Positions 36,055 to 46,702 of a DNA stretch of 64,000 bases are shown one piece after another (positions within the stretch are counted from its first letter, which is position 1; the number at the start of each line of letters is the position of its first letter). The notes beneath the pieces are model-generated. The model made no database searches. It saw only the letters and a list, made by a program, of their open reading frames with translations, and was not told where the DNA came from. The DNA is taken from NCBI GenBank assembly GCA_900465675.1, contig UBJR01000003.1, forward strand, positions 1-64,000, written 5' to 3'. This DNA comes from Hyphomicrobiales bacterium (lineage in GTDB: Bacteria; Pseudomonadota; Alphaproteobacteria; Rhizobiales; Rhizobiaceae). The position numbers and the translations under genes are program-made.

Positions 36055-36645
36055 ATGGCCGCTGTTCTTGATTCTGTCCGCGCATTCTTTGCGCCCTCTG
36101 TTTTCACCATCGACGCCGAAAATCCCTCGGATGTCGTAGCCCGCGAGAATTTACTCGATCGTGCCATGGGTCCGAACCGCCGCAAGAAGTCGTCGGAAAA
36201 GATCCGTCGCGGCCGTATTCCGGCCGAAGGCCTGGCTCTCGTCGCCCGTGATGGCGACGGCCATGTCATCGGCACTGTCCGTCTCTGGAATGTCGAAGCC
36301 GGCGTCAACAGCGAAGGCACGCCGATCAATGCGCTTCTGCTCGGACCGCTCGCCGTCGATGCCGCCTTTGAAGGCAAGGGCATTGGTGCGGCGCTGATGC
36401 GCGCTGCGATTCTCGAAGCCAAGAACCGTCAGCACGGCGCAATCCTGCTGGTCGGCGATGCGGCCTATTACGAGCGCTTCGGCTTCTTTGCCGAAGGCGC
36501 CTGCCATCTCGTCATGCCCGGCCCGTTCGAACGTTCGCGCTTTCTGGCGCTTGAACTCGTCGAAGGCTGGCTTGACGGCGCAGCCGGCATGATCGTTCCC
36601 ACGGGGCGCATGCTGACGAGCGCGCCGGTCCGGAAGGCGGCCTGA
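36055..36645 (+). CDS. GNAT N-acetyltransferase (YhbS-like)
   Basis: A 196-residue acetyltransferase. The acetyl-CoA-binding motif A is visible in LLLGPLAVDAAFEGKGIGAALM (VDxxxxGKGIGxxL), and motif B in GAILLVGDAAYYERFGFF. It follows ornithine decarboxylase on the same strand after 188 bases and ends before a terminator. Polyamine or amino acid acetylation is a natural guess from context, but the hairpins between the two genes mean co-transcription is not certain. Confidence 0.85.
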   Translation: MAAVLDSVRAFFAPSVFTIDAENPSDVVARENLLDRAMGPNRRKKSSEKIRRGRIPAEGLALVARDGDGHVIGTVRLWNVEAGVNSEGTPINALLLGPLAVDAAFEGKGIGAALMRAAILEAKNRQHGAILLVGDAAYYERFGFFAEGACHLVMPGPFERSRFLALELVEGWLDGAAGMIVPTGRMLTSAPVRKAA

Positions 36646-36655
36646 CCGGTAACAA

Positions 36656-36687
36656 GCCTCTCTCCCGAAAGGAGAGGGGCTTTTTTG
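36656..36687 (+). terminator. Rho-independent terminator after the GNAT gene
   Basis: GCCTCTCTCC/GGAGAGGGGC stem (one G-U pair) with loop CGAAA, followed by TTTTTT. Confidence 0.88.
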
Positions 36688-36689
36688 TT

Positions 36690-37646
36690 TCAGCCCTTGA
36701 TCTTGCCCTTGTCGATCAGCCAGTCGACTGACTCCTGGACAGCTTCAAGCGAGCTGTAGCGCGGCCGGAAATCCAGGAGATGCCGGGCCTTCGCCATCGA
36801 GCAGTTCGGGCTGCGGGCGATGTGCTCCCACGTCGCCTTGGCATCCTCGGGCGTCTCATCTGCCTTCCACGCATCATACGGTTTGTAGGCCAGGTTCGGC
36901 TCATGGCCGAACCAGCGATACATCGCTTCGGCATAGCCGCGCAGTGTCAGCGCCTGTTCGGAAACGGCATGGAAAGCCTCGCCGGTCGAAGCGCGCCAGT
37001 TGCCGATCGCCGCCATGAAGAGTGCTGCGATATCATCGGCGTGAACATGGTGCACCGTTTCCAGGCCGAAATTGGCGAGCGTCAGCTGCTCGCCGCGGGC
37101 GATGGTCTCGAAGGCTGCGAGGTTGAAATGCCCGGCCGGATTGAGCGGCGCCCAGCCGCGGCCGACGATATGGCCCGGATGGATCAGTGTTACTGGCAGG
37201 CCGCGCAGCTTCGCGGCTTCCAGCAGATAGTCTTCGATCGCCTTCTTCTGGATGCCGTATTCGCCGAAGGGAGCTTTCGGCGCGTCTTCGCGTGTCGGCA
37301 CGGCAAGCGAATGGCCATGCGTCCAGATCGTGCCGGTGTGCAGCAGATGGCCGACATGGCCGTTCAGCGCTTCGCCGAGTTCGCGGGCGCTATCAAGGGT
37401 GAAACAGATTTTGTCTATGACGATATCCGCCTTCAGCGCACGGATTGCCCGGCCGAAGCTGCCGTCGCGCTCAAGAGCGGCGCGGTCCATCTGCCTGGTC
37501 TCGATGCTCTTCCAGGCCGCGTGCGGCAAATACGGCTCTAAAGTGCCGCGGCTGACGGCGATGACCTGGTGGCCCGCCTCGACAAGCCGCGGCACCAGAT
37601 AGGTGCCGACGTGACCCGTTGCTCCGATAACGACGACGCCTGCCAT
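36690..37646 (-). CDS. NAD-dependent epimerase/dehydratase (extended SDR)
   Basis: A 318-residue Rossmann protein. The start at 37646 puts the nucleotide-binding GATGHVGTYLV right at the N-terminus (MAGVVVIGATG) and has GGAGGAGAAGG upstream; a longer frame to 37730 is unsupported. VTLIHPGHIVGRGWAP follows the expected SDR strand. The C-terminal part (YRWFGHEPNLAYKPYDAW) looks substrate-binding. The classical YxxxK is not clear (QKKAIEDY), so it may be an atypical member. Substrate unknown. Confidence 0.8.
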   Translation of the reverse strand: MAGVVVIGATGHVGTYLVPRLVEAGHQVIAVSRGTLEPYLPHAAWKSIETRQMDRAALERDGSFGRAIRALKADIVIDKICFTLDSARELGEALNGHVGHLLHTGTIWTHGHSLAVPTREDAPKAPFGEYGIQKKAIEDYLLEAAKLRGLPVTLIHPGHIVGRGWAPLNPAGHFNLAAFETIARGEQLTLANFGLETVHHVHADDIAALFMAAIGNWRASTGEAFHAVSEQALTLRGYAEAMYRWFGHEPNLAYKPYDAWKADETPEDAKATWEHIARSPNCSMAKARHLLDFRPRYSSLEAVQESVDWLIDKGKIKG

Positions 37647-37786
37647 GACCTTCTCCTCCATCCATCCGGCCGCGACTATGTCGCGCCGGGCATGCTGGGG
37701 GCAAGGGGCTTCATAACGTTTCACGTCCACGTGAAACGGCTCGGCTCGGTGGTGATTTTCTGTCGCGATGGCCCTAGGTGAGGGGC

Positions 37787-38791
37787 ATGCTAAGAATTAT
37801 CGCCGCCGCCCTCTTTGTCATCGCCATGCCGCTTGCCGCTTTCGCGGAGGACAAGCAGCTGGCAGGATTGCTCAATAGCCTCGGTAACAGACAGGAACTG
37901 GTGCCGCTGAAGACCGTCGTTATTGCCAGGAATGGCGAGATCGTTGCCGAGCAGGGGTATCGTGGCCACACGACCTCTGAGTCCGCGAATATCAAATCGG
38001 CTTCGAAGTCGATCATCTCGGCTCTGGTCGGGATCGCCATCTCGAAGGGCCTGCTGGAAGGGCCGGATCAGAAGATCACGCCGATCCTCAAGGCCGATCT
38101 CCCTGATAATCCCGATCCGCGGCTCAATGACATCACAATCGGCAACCTGCTCTCGATGCAGGCAGGGCTTGGGCGCATGTCGGGGCCGAACTATGGACGA
38201 TGGGTCTCCAGCCGAAACTGGGTCCGCTTCGCACTGGCCCAGCCTTTCGATGACGCGCCGGGCGGCCAGATGCTCTATTCCACGGCATCGACGCACCTGC
38301 TCTCGGCGATCCTCACCAAAGTCGGCGGCAAATCGACTTTAGCCTTGGCGCGCGAATGGCTGGAGCCCGTTCAAGGTTTCCGCATCGGCGCATGGGAGCG
38401 GGATCCGCAAGGCATCTATCTCGGCGGCAATCAGATGGCGATGAGCGCACGATCGCTGCTGGCCTTCGGCGAGCTTTACCGCAATGGCGGCAAGACGGCT
38501 GATGGTGTGCAGGTCGTGTCCGCGGACTGGATTGCCCAGTCGTGGCAGCAACGAACCAATTCGCGCTTTTCGGGAGACGGTTACGGCTATGGCTGGTTCG
38601 AGCGGCAGATCGGCGGTGAGACGGTCCATTTCGCCTGGGGCTATGGCGGGCAGATGCTTTACATCGTTCCGTCGCTGAACCTCACGGTGGCGATGACTTC
38701 CGCGGAAAGCGGCCCGTCAGCGCGCAACGGTTATCGTGACGCGCTGCATGAGCTGCTGGCGGATATTATCGAGACGGCGAAGACGTCGTGA
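37787..38791 (+). CDS. Serine hydrolase, beta-lactamase/penicillin-binding protein class C-like
   Basis: A 334-residue exported protein (signal IIAAALFVIAMPLAAFA). The SxxK motif appears in SASKSIISALVG, followed by ITIGNLLSMQAGLG, the tyrosine-containing region MLYSTASTHLL, and HFAWGYGGQMLYI near the C-terminus. Such proteins are periplasmic esterases, peptidases or D-aminopeptidases more often than true beta-lactamases. The ATG at 37787 is preferred over a GTG at 37778. Monocistronic between a divergent epimerase and a convergent WD40 gene. Confidence 0.85.
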   Translation: MLRIIAAALFVIAMPLAAFAEDKQLAGLLNSLGNRQELVPLKTVVIARNGEIVAEQGYRGHTTSESANIKSASKSIISALVGIAISKGLLEGPDQKITPILKADLPDNPDPRLNDITIGNLLSMQAGLGRMSGPNYGRWVSSRNWVRFALAQPFDDAPGGQMLYSTASTHLLSAILTKVGGKSTLALAREWLEPVQGFRIGAWERDPQGIYLGGNQMAMSARSLLAFGELYRNGGKTADGVQVVSADWIAQSWQQRTNSRFSGDGYGYGWFERQIGGETVHFAWGYGGQMLYIVPSLNLTVAMTSAESGPSARNGYRDALHELLADIIETAKTS

Positions 38792-38814
38792 AGGCGGCTG
38801 GCGCCGCCATCAAC

Positions 38815-39804
38815 TCAGGCCGAGATATCGACCACGCCGCAATCGCCGGCTTCGGAGGCGAAGGCCAGCAGCTTGCCGTTCTTGCTCCAGCTCATGGCGG
38901 TGATCGAACCCTTGCCGGGGCGGCGGATCAGGGCTTCCTTGTTGTCGGCAAGGCGAACGGCAAGGATCATGCCGTCGATGAAGCCGATCGCCAGGATATC
39001 CTCTGCCGGATGAAACTTGACCGCAGTTGCCATGATGTTGGCGCGGGTGCCAAGTTCCAGCGGCGATTTCCCCATCGGGCCGTCCTTGCCCTGGAAGGGC
39101 CAGACAATGGCAGCGGGAGCACCTGACGAGGCGAGCCATTTGCCCTTGGCGGACCACGACAGCGACTTCACCTTGGCCGGATAGCCGGTCATGCGCATGT
39201 GGCGGGCCTCGGTGCCGGGCTTGATATCCAGCTTCCAGCCGTGCAGGGCGTTTTCCTGCATCGAGGTGACGAGGAAATTGCCATCGGGCGAGAAGGTGAC
39301 ACCCGTATGGGCGCCCTTCCATTCGAGGTCGACAGGCTTGGCTGCCGTCGAAACCCAGTGCAGCGACACACCATTGTAGCGGGCAGCGGCAATGCGCAGA
39401 CCTTTCGGCGCGAAGGCCACGCCTTCGACGGTGCGTTCTTCGGTGAATTCCTTGGTCTCACCATTGGCGAGGCGCACGAAGGCGCTCTTGCCATAGGAAT
39501 AGGCAATGGCGCCCTGCGGGCCGGCGGCAAGCTGCGAGATCCACTTGCGCGGCGCGCTGGCGATCTCGGTCACGGAAGCATCGGCGCCGATGCGCAGCAC
39601 CTTGCCGTCTTCGCCGCCTGAAATCAGGCTTTCGCTATAGGGATCGCGGATGCAGGTGAGCATGCCCTGGTGGGCTTCGGAAACCTTCTCGGCGCCATCC
39701 AGCCGGTGGAACGTGCCATTGGCATTGGCGAAGAAGGGGGTGTCACCTAAAAATTCGACGGCCAGGATGTGGCCGTCGAGATCAAGCGGAGCAACTGTTG
39801 GCAT
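38815..39804 (-). CDS. WD40 repeat protein coupled to the CobW GTPase
   Basis: A 329-residue beta-propeller protein with about seven WD40-like blades; clear repeats include HTGVTFSPDGNFLVTSMQEN, KVKSLSWSAKGKWLASSG and SITAMSWSKNGKLLAFASEA. Its ATG overlaps the upstream CobW stop (TGATG at 39802-39806), so it is translated with it. Cytoplasmic, no signal peptide. A scaffold role in metal homeostasis is inferred only from this coupling; no catalytic motif is seen. Confidence 0.88.
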   Translation of the reverse strand: MPTVAPLDLDGHILAVEFLGDTPFFANANGTFHRLDGAEKVSEAHQGMLTCIRDPYSESLISGGEDGKVLRIGADASVTEIASAPRKWISQLAAGPQGAIAYSYGKSAFVRLANGETKEFTEERTVEGVAFAPKGLRIAAARYNGVSLHWVSTAAKPVDLEWKGAHTGVTFSPDGNFLVTSMQENALHGWKLDIKPGTEARHMRMTGYPAKVKSLSWSAKGKWLASSGAPAAIVWPFQGKDGPMGKSPLELGTRANIMATAVKFHPAEDILAIGFIDGMILAVRLADNKEALIRRPGKGSITAMSWSKNGKLLAFASEAGDCGVVDISA

Positions 39805-40880
39805 CAGGCCGCGGCCTCGCATGCCTTGAAGGAGGCTTCGAGCTTTTCGCGGTCGAGCTCACGGCCGATGAAGACGAGACGGGTCTCATGCTTCTCACCG
39901 TCCTTCCACGGACGCTGATGATCGCCTTCGACGATCATGTGCACGCCCTGAACGACATAGCGCTCGGCATCGTCCTTGAAGGCGATGATGCCCTTCAAGC
40001 GCAGGATATTCGGACCCTGCGTCTGGGTGATCTTCTGGATCCAGGGGAAGAAGCGTTCGGCAATCATTTCGCCGCCGCGCAGCGATACCGACTGCACCGT
40101 CACGTCATGGATCGGCGATACGGCGCCATGGTGATGATGGTCGTGTCCGTGGTCGTGATCATGGTGGTGATGATCGTGATCGCAGTCCGGGCCGCAGACG
40201 TGGTCGTCATGGCCATGCTCGAGGAAATGCGGGTCATTTTCCAGCGCACGCTCGAGATTGAAGGCGCCCTGATCGAGCACGCGGGCGAGATCGACGCCGG
40301 AGCGGTTGGTCTTGTAGACGCGGGCCGATGGGTTGATGGCGCGGACGATATCCTCGATCTGCGCCAGCTCTTCGGCGGTCACGAGGTCGGTCTTGTTGAT
40401 GAGGATAACGTCGGCGAAGGCGATCTGGTCTTCGGCTTCGCGGCTGTCCTTCAGGCGCAGCGGCAGATGCTTGGCATCGACTAGGGCGACCACGGCATCG
40501 AGCTCGGTCTTGGCGCGGACGTCGTCATCCATGAAGAAAGTCTGGGCGACCGGAACCGGATCAGCAAGGCCCGTCGTTTCGACGATGATGCCGTCGAAGC
40601 GGCCGGGGCGGCGCATCAGGCCTTCGACGACGCGGATCAGGTCACCGCGCACCGTGCAACAGACACAGCCGTTGTTCATCTCGTAGATTTCTTCGTCGGA
40701 CTCGACGATCAGGTCGTTGTCGATGCCGATCTCGCCGAATTCGTTGACGATGACAGCATATTTCTTGCCATGATTTTCGGACAGGATGCGGTTCAGCAGC
40801 GTCGTCTTGCCGGCACCGAGATAACCGGTGAGCACGGTAACGGGAATGGGCTTCTGCTGGGTGGAGATTGCGTCGGTCAT
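39804..40880 (-). CDS. CobW/COG0523 family GTPase, probable zinc metallochaperone
   Basis: A 358-residue G3E GTPase. Walker [13 protein letters not shown], the metal-binding CxCC motif in [20 protein letters not shown] switch, NKTDLV base motif, a His/Asp-rich loop (about residues 223-254, many HDH triplets) and a CobW C-terminal domain (RFKGI-type [10 protein letters not shown]). Zinc-responsive members transfer Zn to client enzymes under limitation. Upstream lie a 17-spaced TTGAAC/TATATG promoter and a Zur-box-like palindrome. Confidence 0.93.
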   Translation of the reverse strand: MTDAISTQQKPIPVTVLTGYLGAGKTTLLNRILSENHGKKYAVIVNEFGEIGIDNDLIVESDEEIYEMNNGCVCCTVRGDLIRVVEGLMRRPGRFDGIIVETTGLADPVPVAQTFFMDDDVRAKTELDAVVALVDAKHLPLRLKDSREAEDQIAFADVILINKTDLVTAEELAQIEDIVRAINPSARVYKTNRSGVDLARVLDQGAFNLERALENDPHFLEHGHDDHVCGPDCDHDHHHHDHDHGHDHHHHGAVSPIHDVTVQSVSLRGGEMIAERFFPWIQKITQTQGPNILRLKGIIAFKDDAERYVVQGVHMIVEGDHQRPWKDGEKHETRLVFIGRELDREKLEASFKACEAAA

Positions 40881-40933
40881 GAGAACCTCGAAGAAATGGG
40901 CGTGCGGCCGCAGGGGCTAAAAACGGTCGGTTT

Positions 40934-40962
40934 CATATAAGGAGTTGGGAGCGGCAGTTCAA
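40934..40962 (-). promoter_or_regulatory. Sigma-70-type promoter of the cobW-WD40 operon
   Basis: On the minus strand: -35 TTGAAC (40957-40962), 17-base spacer, -10 TATATG (40934-40939). It is 54 bases upstream of the cobW start. Confidence 0.55.
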
Positions 40963-40968
40963 AGGGTT

Positions 40969-40982
40969 TTATAATGTTATAA
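40969..40982. promoter_or_regulatory. Zur-box-like palindrome upstream of cobW
   Basis: TTATAATGTTATAA, a near-perfect 14-base palindrome just upstream of the -35 element. It resembles the AT-rich core (TGTTATAATATAACA) of Zur sites in rhizobia and agrobacteria. Zinc-dependent repression of the cobW operon is inferred. Confidence 0.45.
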
Positions 40983-41007
40983 GATCACATTCTGCCGCTC
41001 TAGCGCC

Positions 41008-41799
41008 TTAGCCGAGTTCGGATGCGTCGAAGGCATCGATATCCCGCAGCAGCTCGATCAGGCCTTTGACGGAGTGGGCGATCAGTGCCTCGCCTTTTTC
41101 TGCCGTCGCGGCCGAAGCATTGCCCGCCACGCCTTTCGCGCTGAGATCGGACATCTTCCAGCCGAAAGCGTGCGGACCATAGGCGCGCAGATGCTTGAAA
41201 CGTTCTGCGAATTCGCTTTGCCGCGACGGGAAATCGGCCGCTTTCTGCATCTTCACCTTGTCGGGGTAAAGCGCCAGCATAACCGATGTTTCGATATCGC
41301 CGCCATGAATGTCGATCGCCTTCGCCTCCGGCGCAATCACGCCATCGGGCACGCCGAAACGTGTCCAGCTGGTTGCCACCGTCAGCATGTTGAAGTGGAC
41401 GCGGGCTTCGGTCGACACGATCGTCGTCAGCGGTGAGTTGCCGCCATGGGCGTTGAGCAGAACCAGCTTGCGGATGCCGAGATCATGCAACATCCCCGAT
41501 ATGCCGAGCCAGCGATGGATCGCCTCGCCATAGGTCAGCGTCTTCGTGCCCTCGACATCCATATGCTCGATCGAATAGCCGATCGGCTCTGCCGGAAGAA
41601 AGGTCACGGGCAGGCCCGCTGGCAGCGCCGTTTTCAGGCGTTCGACAATGCCCTCGGCGATCAGGGTATCAGTGTCGAAAGGCAGATGCGGGCCGTGCTG
41701 CTCATGGGCGCCGAGGGGCAACACGGCAATCCAGCCCTTTCTTTCGTCAGGCGTGAGCGACGGATCGTTTTCCGCGAAGTTTAGAGAGGGGACTGTCAT
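41008..41799 (-). CDS. Creatininase family amidohydrolase
   Basis: A 263-residue metalloenzyme. Metal ligands are in LGAHEQHGPHLPFDTD, NAHGGNS and IDIHGGDIETS, as in creatininase and the mycofactocin peptidase MftE. It likely opens a cyclic amide. The gene is divergent from a MarR regulator with a 72-base gap, so MarR might control it. Confidence 0.9.
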   Translation of the reverse strand: MTVPSLNFAENDPSLTPDERKGWIAVLPLGAHEQHGPHLPFDTDTLIAEGIVERLKTALPAGLPVTFLPAEPIGYSIEHMDVEGTKTLTYGEAIHRWLGISGMLHDLGIRKLVLLNAHGGNSPLTTIVSTEARVHFNMLTVATSWTRFGVPDGVIAPEAKAIDIHGGDIETSVMLALYPDKVKMQKAADFPSRQSEFAERFKHLRAYGPHAFGWKMSDLSAKGVAGNASAATAEKGEALIAHSVKGLIELLRDIDAFDASELG

Positions 41800-41871
41800 G
41801 CGGTTTCAATGCCCCTTGTTTATGACGTGAAGCTGCGCAATGTCATAATGCAGAAGATCAAAGGGATGGCG

Positions 41872-42384
41872 ATGGGCAAGAAGCACAAAGACGGTAAGAA
41901 AAACAAGTCCAAGAAGAAGGACCAGACCGAATATACGCTTGCTGATCTCTCGCCCGCCCTGACGCAGGCGGCGCGCTCGATGCGCACCGTGCTGTCCCGC
42001 AATCTGCTGGAGAGCGGTCTCTATGCCGGACAAGACGGCGTCATTCTGTCGCTTTCGGAAACGGATGGCATGACCGCCGGCGGGCTTGCCCAGCGCCTCG
42101 GCGTCAAGGCGCCGACGATGACGCGGACGATCGGGCGCATGGAGGCGCAGGGTTTTGTCGAACGCAAGCCGGATGCCGAGGACGCGCGTCTGACCAAGGT
42201 CTATCTGACGGAACTCGGCCGCGGCAGCGTCCAGTCGATCGAGACCGCCGCATCGCGTTGCGATGGGATGGCGACGCAGGCCTTTTCCGACAAGGAGATC
42301 CGCAATCTCGTACGGCTGCTGAAGGCGATCGACAGTAATCTGCAGGCCGAAGCCGCGCATTTCGAAGAGCCGGACGAAAACTGA
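41872..42384 (+). CDS. MarR-family transcriptional regulator
   Basis: A 170-residue winged-helix protein with a Lys-rich N-terminus (MGKKHKDGKKNKSKKKDQ), then the MarR domain: MTAGGLAQRLGVKAPTMTRTI recognition helix and RKPDAEDARLTKVYLTELG wing. The start at 41872 has AAGGGA 6 bases upstream; the longest frame starts at 41809. TATGAC...GTCATA (41821-41847) forms an inverted repeat in front of the gene and may be the autoregulatory site. Confidence 0.86.
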   Translation: MGKKHKDGKKNKSKKKDQTEYTLADLSPALTQAARSMRTVLSRNLLESGLYAGQDGVILSLSETDGMTAGGLAQRLGVKAPTMTRTIGRMEAQGFVERKPDAEDARLTKVYLTELGRGSVQSIETAASRCDGMATQAFSDKEIRNLVRLLKAIDSNLQAEAAHFEEPDEN

Positions 42385-42503
42385 GATCCATTGAAATTTA
42401 GGTTTGCCTCCCTGCGTTTAATCTTTTAATTAAATATTTTAAGGAGCGCGCCTACCCGTTCGCACAAGCGCTCCATATCTAGCGCGTTGCCTGGGGAGGA
42501 TGC

Positions 42504-43526
42504 GTGGCTCAGAAGATCAAGCTTTCGACGATTGCCGAGACACTCGGTATTTCAACGGCAACCGTCTCTCTCGCCTTACGCGATAGCCCGCTTGTTGCGG
42601 GCAGCACCCGGGACAAGATCAAGGAACAGGCGCGAGCGCTCGGCTATATCTACAACCGCCGCGCCGCCAGCCTTCGCACCTCGCGATCGGGCATCATCGG
42701 TGTTGTCGTCCACGATATCATGAACCCGTTCTACGGGGAAATCCTGAAGGCGATCGAAAGCGAGCTCGACCGCAGCCGCCACACCTTCATTCTCTCCAAT
42801 CACTATGACTCGGTAGAGAAGCAGCGCACCTTCATCGAGACGCTGCTGCAGCTTGGCGGCGATGGCGTCATCATGTCGCCGGCGATCGGCACGCCGCCCG
42901 AAGACCTGCAGCTGACCGAGGACAACGGCATGCCGGCGATCCTCGTTGCCCGTTCGATGGATGTGATGGACCTGCCGACCTATCGCGGCGACGACAGCTA
43001 CGGCATCTCGCTTGCCACCAACCATCTGATCGGCCTTGGTCATCGTTCGATCGCGATGATCGGCGGCACGGACCAGACCTCGACCGGCCGCGACCGCTAC
43101 CAGGGCTATGTCAACGCGCTGCGCAAGGCAGGGATCGAGGTCGATCCGAACCTGCGCATTCCAGGCCCGCGTTCGAAGCAGGGTGGCTTCGAAGCCGCCG
43201 TCCACTTCCTGTCGCTGCCGCAGAAGCCGACTGCTGCCGTCTGCTGGAACGACCTCGTCGCCATCGGCCTGATGAACGGCATCGCCCGCGCCGGCCTCGT
43301 GCCCGGCGGCGACATCTCGGTAACCGGCTACGATGATCTCGAGGAAGCATCGATTGCAACACCGGCGCTGACCACCGTCTGGAACGGCCAGGCCGAAGTC
43401 GGCCGGCTTGCGGCGCGCGCGCTGCTTGACCGTCTTGCCGGCAGCCACGAACCCGATGGCATCCATCTCATCAAGCCTGAGATGCGGATCCGCCAGTCGA
43501 CCAGCCCCTACAGACCCCGCACGTAA
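42504..43526 (+). CDS. LacI-family transcriptional regulator
   Basis: A 340-residue LacI/GalR protein with HTH at 5-25 (LSTIAETLGISTATVSLAL), hinge helix RRAASLRTSRS and effector domain (IGVVVHDIMNPFYGEILKAI). GTG start with GGGGAGGA just upstream. The 2-hydroxyacid dehydrogenase starts 15 bases after its stop, so they form an operon; the regulator may respond to a substrate of that enzyme. A perfect TTTAATTAAA (42425-42434) and GGAGCGC/GCGCTCC lie upstream but neither is a typical LacI site. Confidence 0.88.
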   Translation: MAQKIKLSTIAETLGISTATVSLALRDSPLVAGSTRDKIKEQARALGYIYNRRAASLRTSRSGIIGVVVHDIMNPFYGEILKAIESELDRSRHTFILSNHYDSVEKQRTFIETLLQLGGDGVIMSPAIGTPPEDLQLTEDNGMPAILVARSMDVMDLPTYRGDDSYGISLATNHLIGLGHRSIAMIGGTDQTSTGRDRYQGYVNALRKAGIEVDPNLRIPGPRSKQGGFEAAVHFLSLPQKPTAAVCWNDLVAIGLMNGIARAGLVPGGDISVTGYDDLEEASIATPALTTVWNGQAEVGRLAARALLDRLAGSHEPDGIHLIKPEMRIRQSTSPYRPRT

Positions 43527-43541
43527 TCAAGAGGAAAAGCC

Positions 43542-44504
43542 ATGTCCCGCATCGCCATTCTCGTTCCCGGGAAGATACACGAACGCGTTCCTGCCAGGCT
43601 GCGGGAGCATTTCGAGCTGATCACGGCCGAACGCGATGCGCATGGCGCGCTCGCGATCGATGCGGAGACGGCGGCGCGCATTCGCGGTGTGGCGGTATCG
43701 GGTTTGATCAAGGCTGAAGACATCGACCGGCTGCCTGCGGTCGAGGTGATCTCGAGCTTCGGCGTCGGCTATGATGGCGTCGATGTGAAGCACGCGGCGT
43801 CGAAGAATATCGTCGTGACCAACACGCCCGACGTGCTGAACGACGAAGTTGCCGATACGGCGCTGGCGCTGCTGCTCAACACCGCCCGCGAATTCCCGCG
43901 TGCCGAAAACTGGCTGCGCGACGGCAACTGGAGGCCCGGCGTGAACTATCCGCTATCGCGCTTTTCGCTGAAAGGCCGGCATGTCGGCATGTTCGGCCTT
44001 GGCCGCATCGGCCAGGAGATTGCCGCGCGGCTCGAGCCGTTCAAGGTCAAGATCAGCTACCATACACGTACGCGCAACCCCGACGTCGCCTATGATTATT
44101 ACCCGTCGCTGAAGGAGCTGGCGTCTGCCGTCGATACGCTGATCGCCATCGTTCCGAAGACGCCTTCGACGCACAAGATCATTGATGCCGACATCCTTTC
44201 AGCGCTTGGGCCCGACGGGATCTTCATCAATGTCGGCCGCGGCTGGAGTGTGGATGAGGCGGCGCTGATCTCGGCGCTGAAGAACGGCACGATCGGCGCA
44301 GCCGGGCTCGATGTCTTCTACGACGAGCCGAATGTGCCGGCAGGACTGATCGCGCTGCCGAATACCGTGCTGCTGCCGCATCTGGCCTCGGGTTCGGTGC
44401 CGACGCGCAACGCCATGGCTGATCTGGTGGCCGACAACCTGATCAACTGGTTCCAGAAAGGTGCGCCGTTGACGCCGGTGCCGGAAACGCCCGTCAAATC
44501 CTAG
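43542..44504 (+). CDS. D-isomer-specific 2-hydroxyacid dehydrogenase
   Basis: A 320-residue NAD(P)-dependent enzyme. Nucleotide fold GMFGLGRIGQEIAARL, catalytic Arg in NVGRGWSVDE, Glu in YDEPNVP, and His in LLPHLASGS. This set is the full D-2-hydroxyacid dehydrogenase triad; the glyoxylate/hydroxypyruvate reductase-like branch is likely. It ends at TAG, overlapping the stop of the convergent gene within CTAG. Co-transcribed with the LacI regulator. Confidence 0.92.
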   Translation: MSRIAILVPGKIHERVPARLREHFELITAERDAHGALAIDAETAARIRGVAVSGLIKAEDIDRLPAVEVISSFGVGYDGVDVKHAASKNIVVTNTPDVLNDEVADTALALLLNTAREFPRAENWLRDGNWRPGVNYPLSRFSLKGRHVGMFGLGRIGQEIAARLEPFKVKISYHTRTRNPDVAYDYYPSLKELASAVDTLIAIVPKTPSTHKIIDADILSALGPDGIFINVGRGWSVDEAALISALKNGTIGAAGLDVFYDEPNVPAGLIALPNTVLLPHLASGSVPTRNAMADLVADNLINWFQKGAPLTPVPETPVKS

Positions 44505-45271
44505 GCGATTGCCTTTGAGGCGGTCCGCGCGGCGACATAGTCGCGCACCGCATCGCCGAAGGCCGCGAAGATCTGGTTCGAGGGCTTGTCGGTTTCGGCC
44601 CAATATTCCGGATGCCACTGAACGCCGACGGCAAAGGCCTTGGCATCGATGACGGAGACGGCTTCGACCGTGCCGTCTTCGGCCAATGCCTCGACCTGTA
44701 GCCGCGGCGCCGTCTTGGCGATCGCCTGGCGGTGCAGCGAGTTCACCTGAACCTCGCCGGAACCGATGATCCCTGCGATGCAGGAGCCTTCCTTGACGAA
44801 GACGCTCTGGCGGATCGCGTACATGCCGTCGCGATCGACGCCGTCTGGCTTGCGGTGATCCCAGATGCCCGGCTGTTCCTGGATCTCGCTGGCGAGAGAG
44901 CCGCCGAGCGCGACGTTCAGTTCCTGGATGCCGCGGCAGATGGCCAGCAGCGGGATGCCGCGGTCGATGGCGCGGCGGATCAGCGGCAGGCTGGTGGCAT
45001 CGCGCGCCGGGTCGAACGGACCGTCGCTGTCTCTCGCCTCTGCGCCATAGAGCGAGGGGTGAACGTTGCTCGCCGAGCCGGAAACCAGCACGCCATCGAC
45101 ACGGTCGAGCACGGCGTCGATATCATAGCCCTTCTCGAAAGCCGGAACGATCAGCGACATCACGCCGGCTGCGTTCAGTGCGGCGCGGACATATTGATGC
45201 TGGGCGGCGTGCCAGACGGCGCCATCGAGAGTTCGGATGTCGGCGGGAACGGCAACGATCGGCTTGGTCAT
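44501..45271 (-). CDS. Gamma-glutamyl-gamma-aminobutyrate hydrolase-like class I glutamine amidotransferase
   Basis: A 256-residue class I glutamine amidotransferase of the PuuD family. Nucleophile Cys112 in LLAICRGIQELNVALGG; His and Glu in GVQWHPEYW. PuuD releases GABA from gamma-Glu-GABA in putrescine breakdown. The start at 45271 (MTKPIVAVPADIR) is preferred; the frame runs further to 45346. The puu partners are absent here. Ends convergent with the hydroxyacid dehydrogenase in a shared CTAG. Confidence 0.87.
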   Translation of the reverse strand: MTKPIVAVPADIRTLDGAVWHAAQHQYVRAALNAAGVMSLIVPAFEKGYDIDAVLDRVDGVLVSGSASNVHPSLYGAEARDSDGPFDPARDATSLPLIRRAIDRGIPLLAICRGIQELNVALGGSLASEIQEQPGIWDHRKPDGVDRDGMYAIRQSVFVKEGSCIAGIIGSGEVQVNSLHRQAIAKTAPRLQVEALAEDGTVEAVSVIDAKAFAVGVQWHPEYWAETDKPSNQIFAAFGDAVRDYVAARTASKAIA

Positions 45272-45474
45272 GGTCTGTCCGGAAAATCTCTTGGTTATGC
45301 CTATTTGAGAGCCGAGAACGGCTTCAAAGTCAACTTCTCGGCGCAATGGCTTGCCAAATTGGGGCAGTGGCCGATATCGGCCGCGAAGAATAGGCTAAAC
45401 TGCTGATTTTGATGGAAAGGCCGGTCACGCCGCATTGCTGCCGTGATGCCAAAGTCTCATAGACTAAAGCTTGA

Positions 45475-46671
<1,197 letters not shown>

Positions 46672-46702
46672 GCTTTCGGGCCTCGAAGTCGAATAAAGTA
46701 AG

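Noticed and set aside
44732..45406. 224-codon plus-strand frame opposite the PuuD-like gene
   Set aside because: Antisense shadow; the minus strand has the Cys112/His glutamine amidotransferase motifs.
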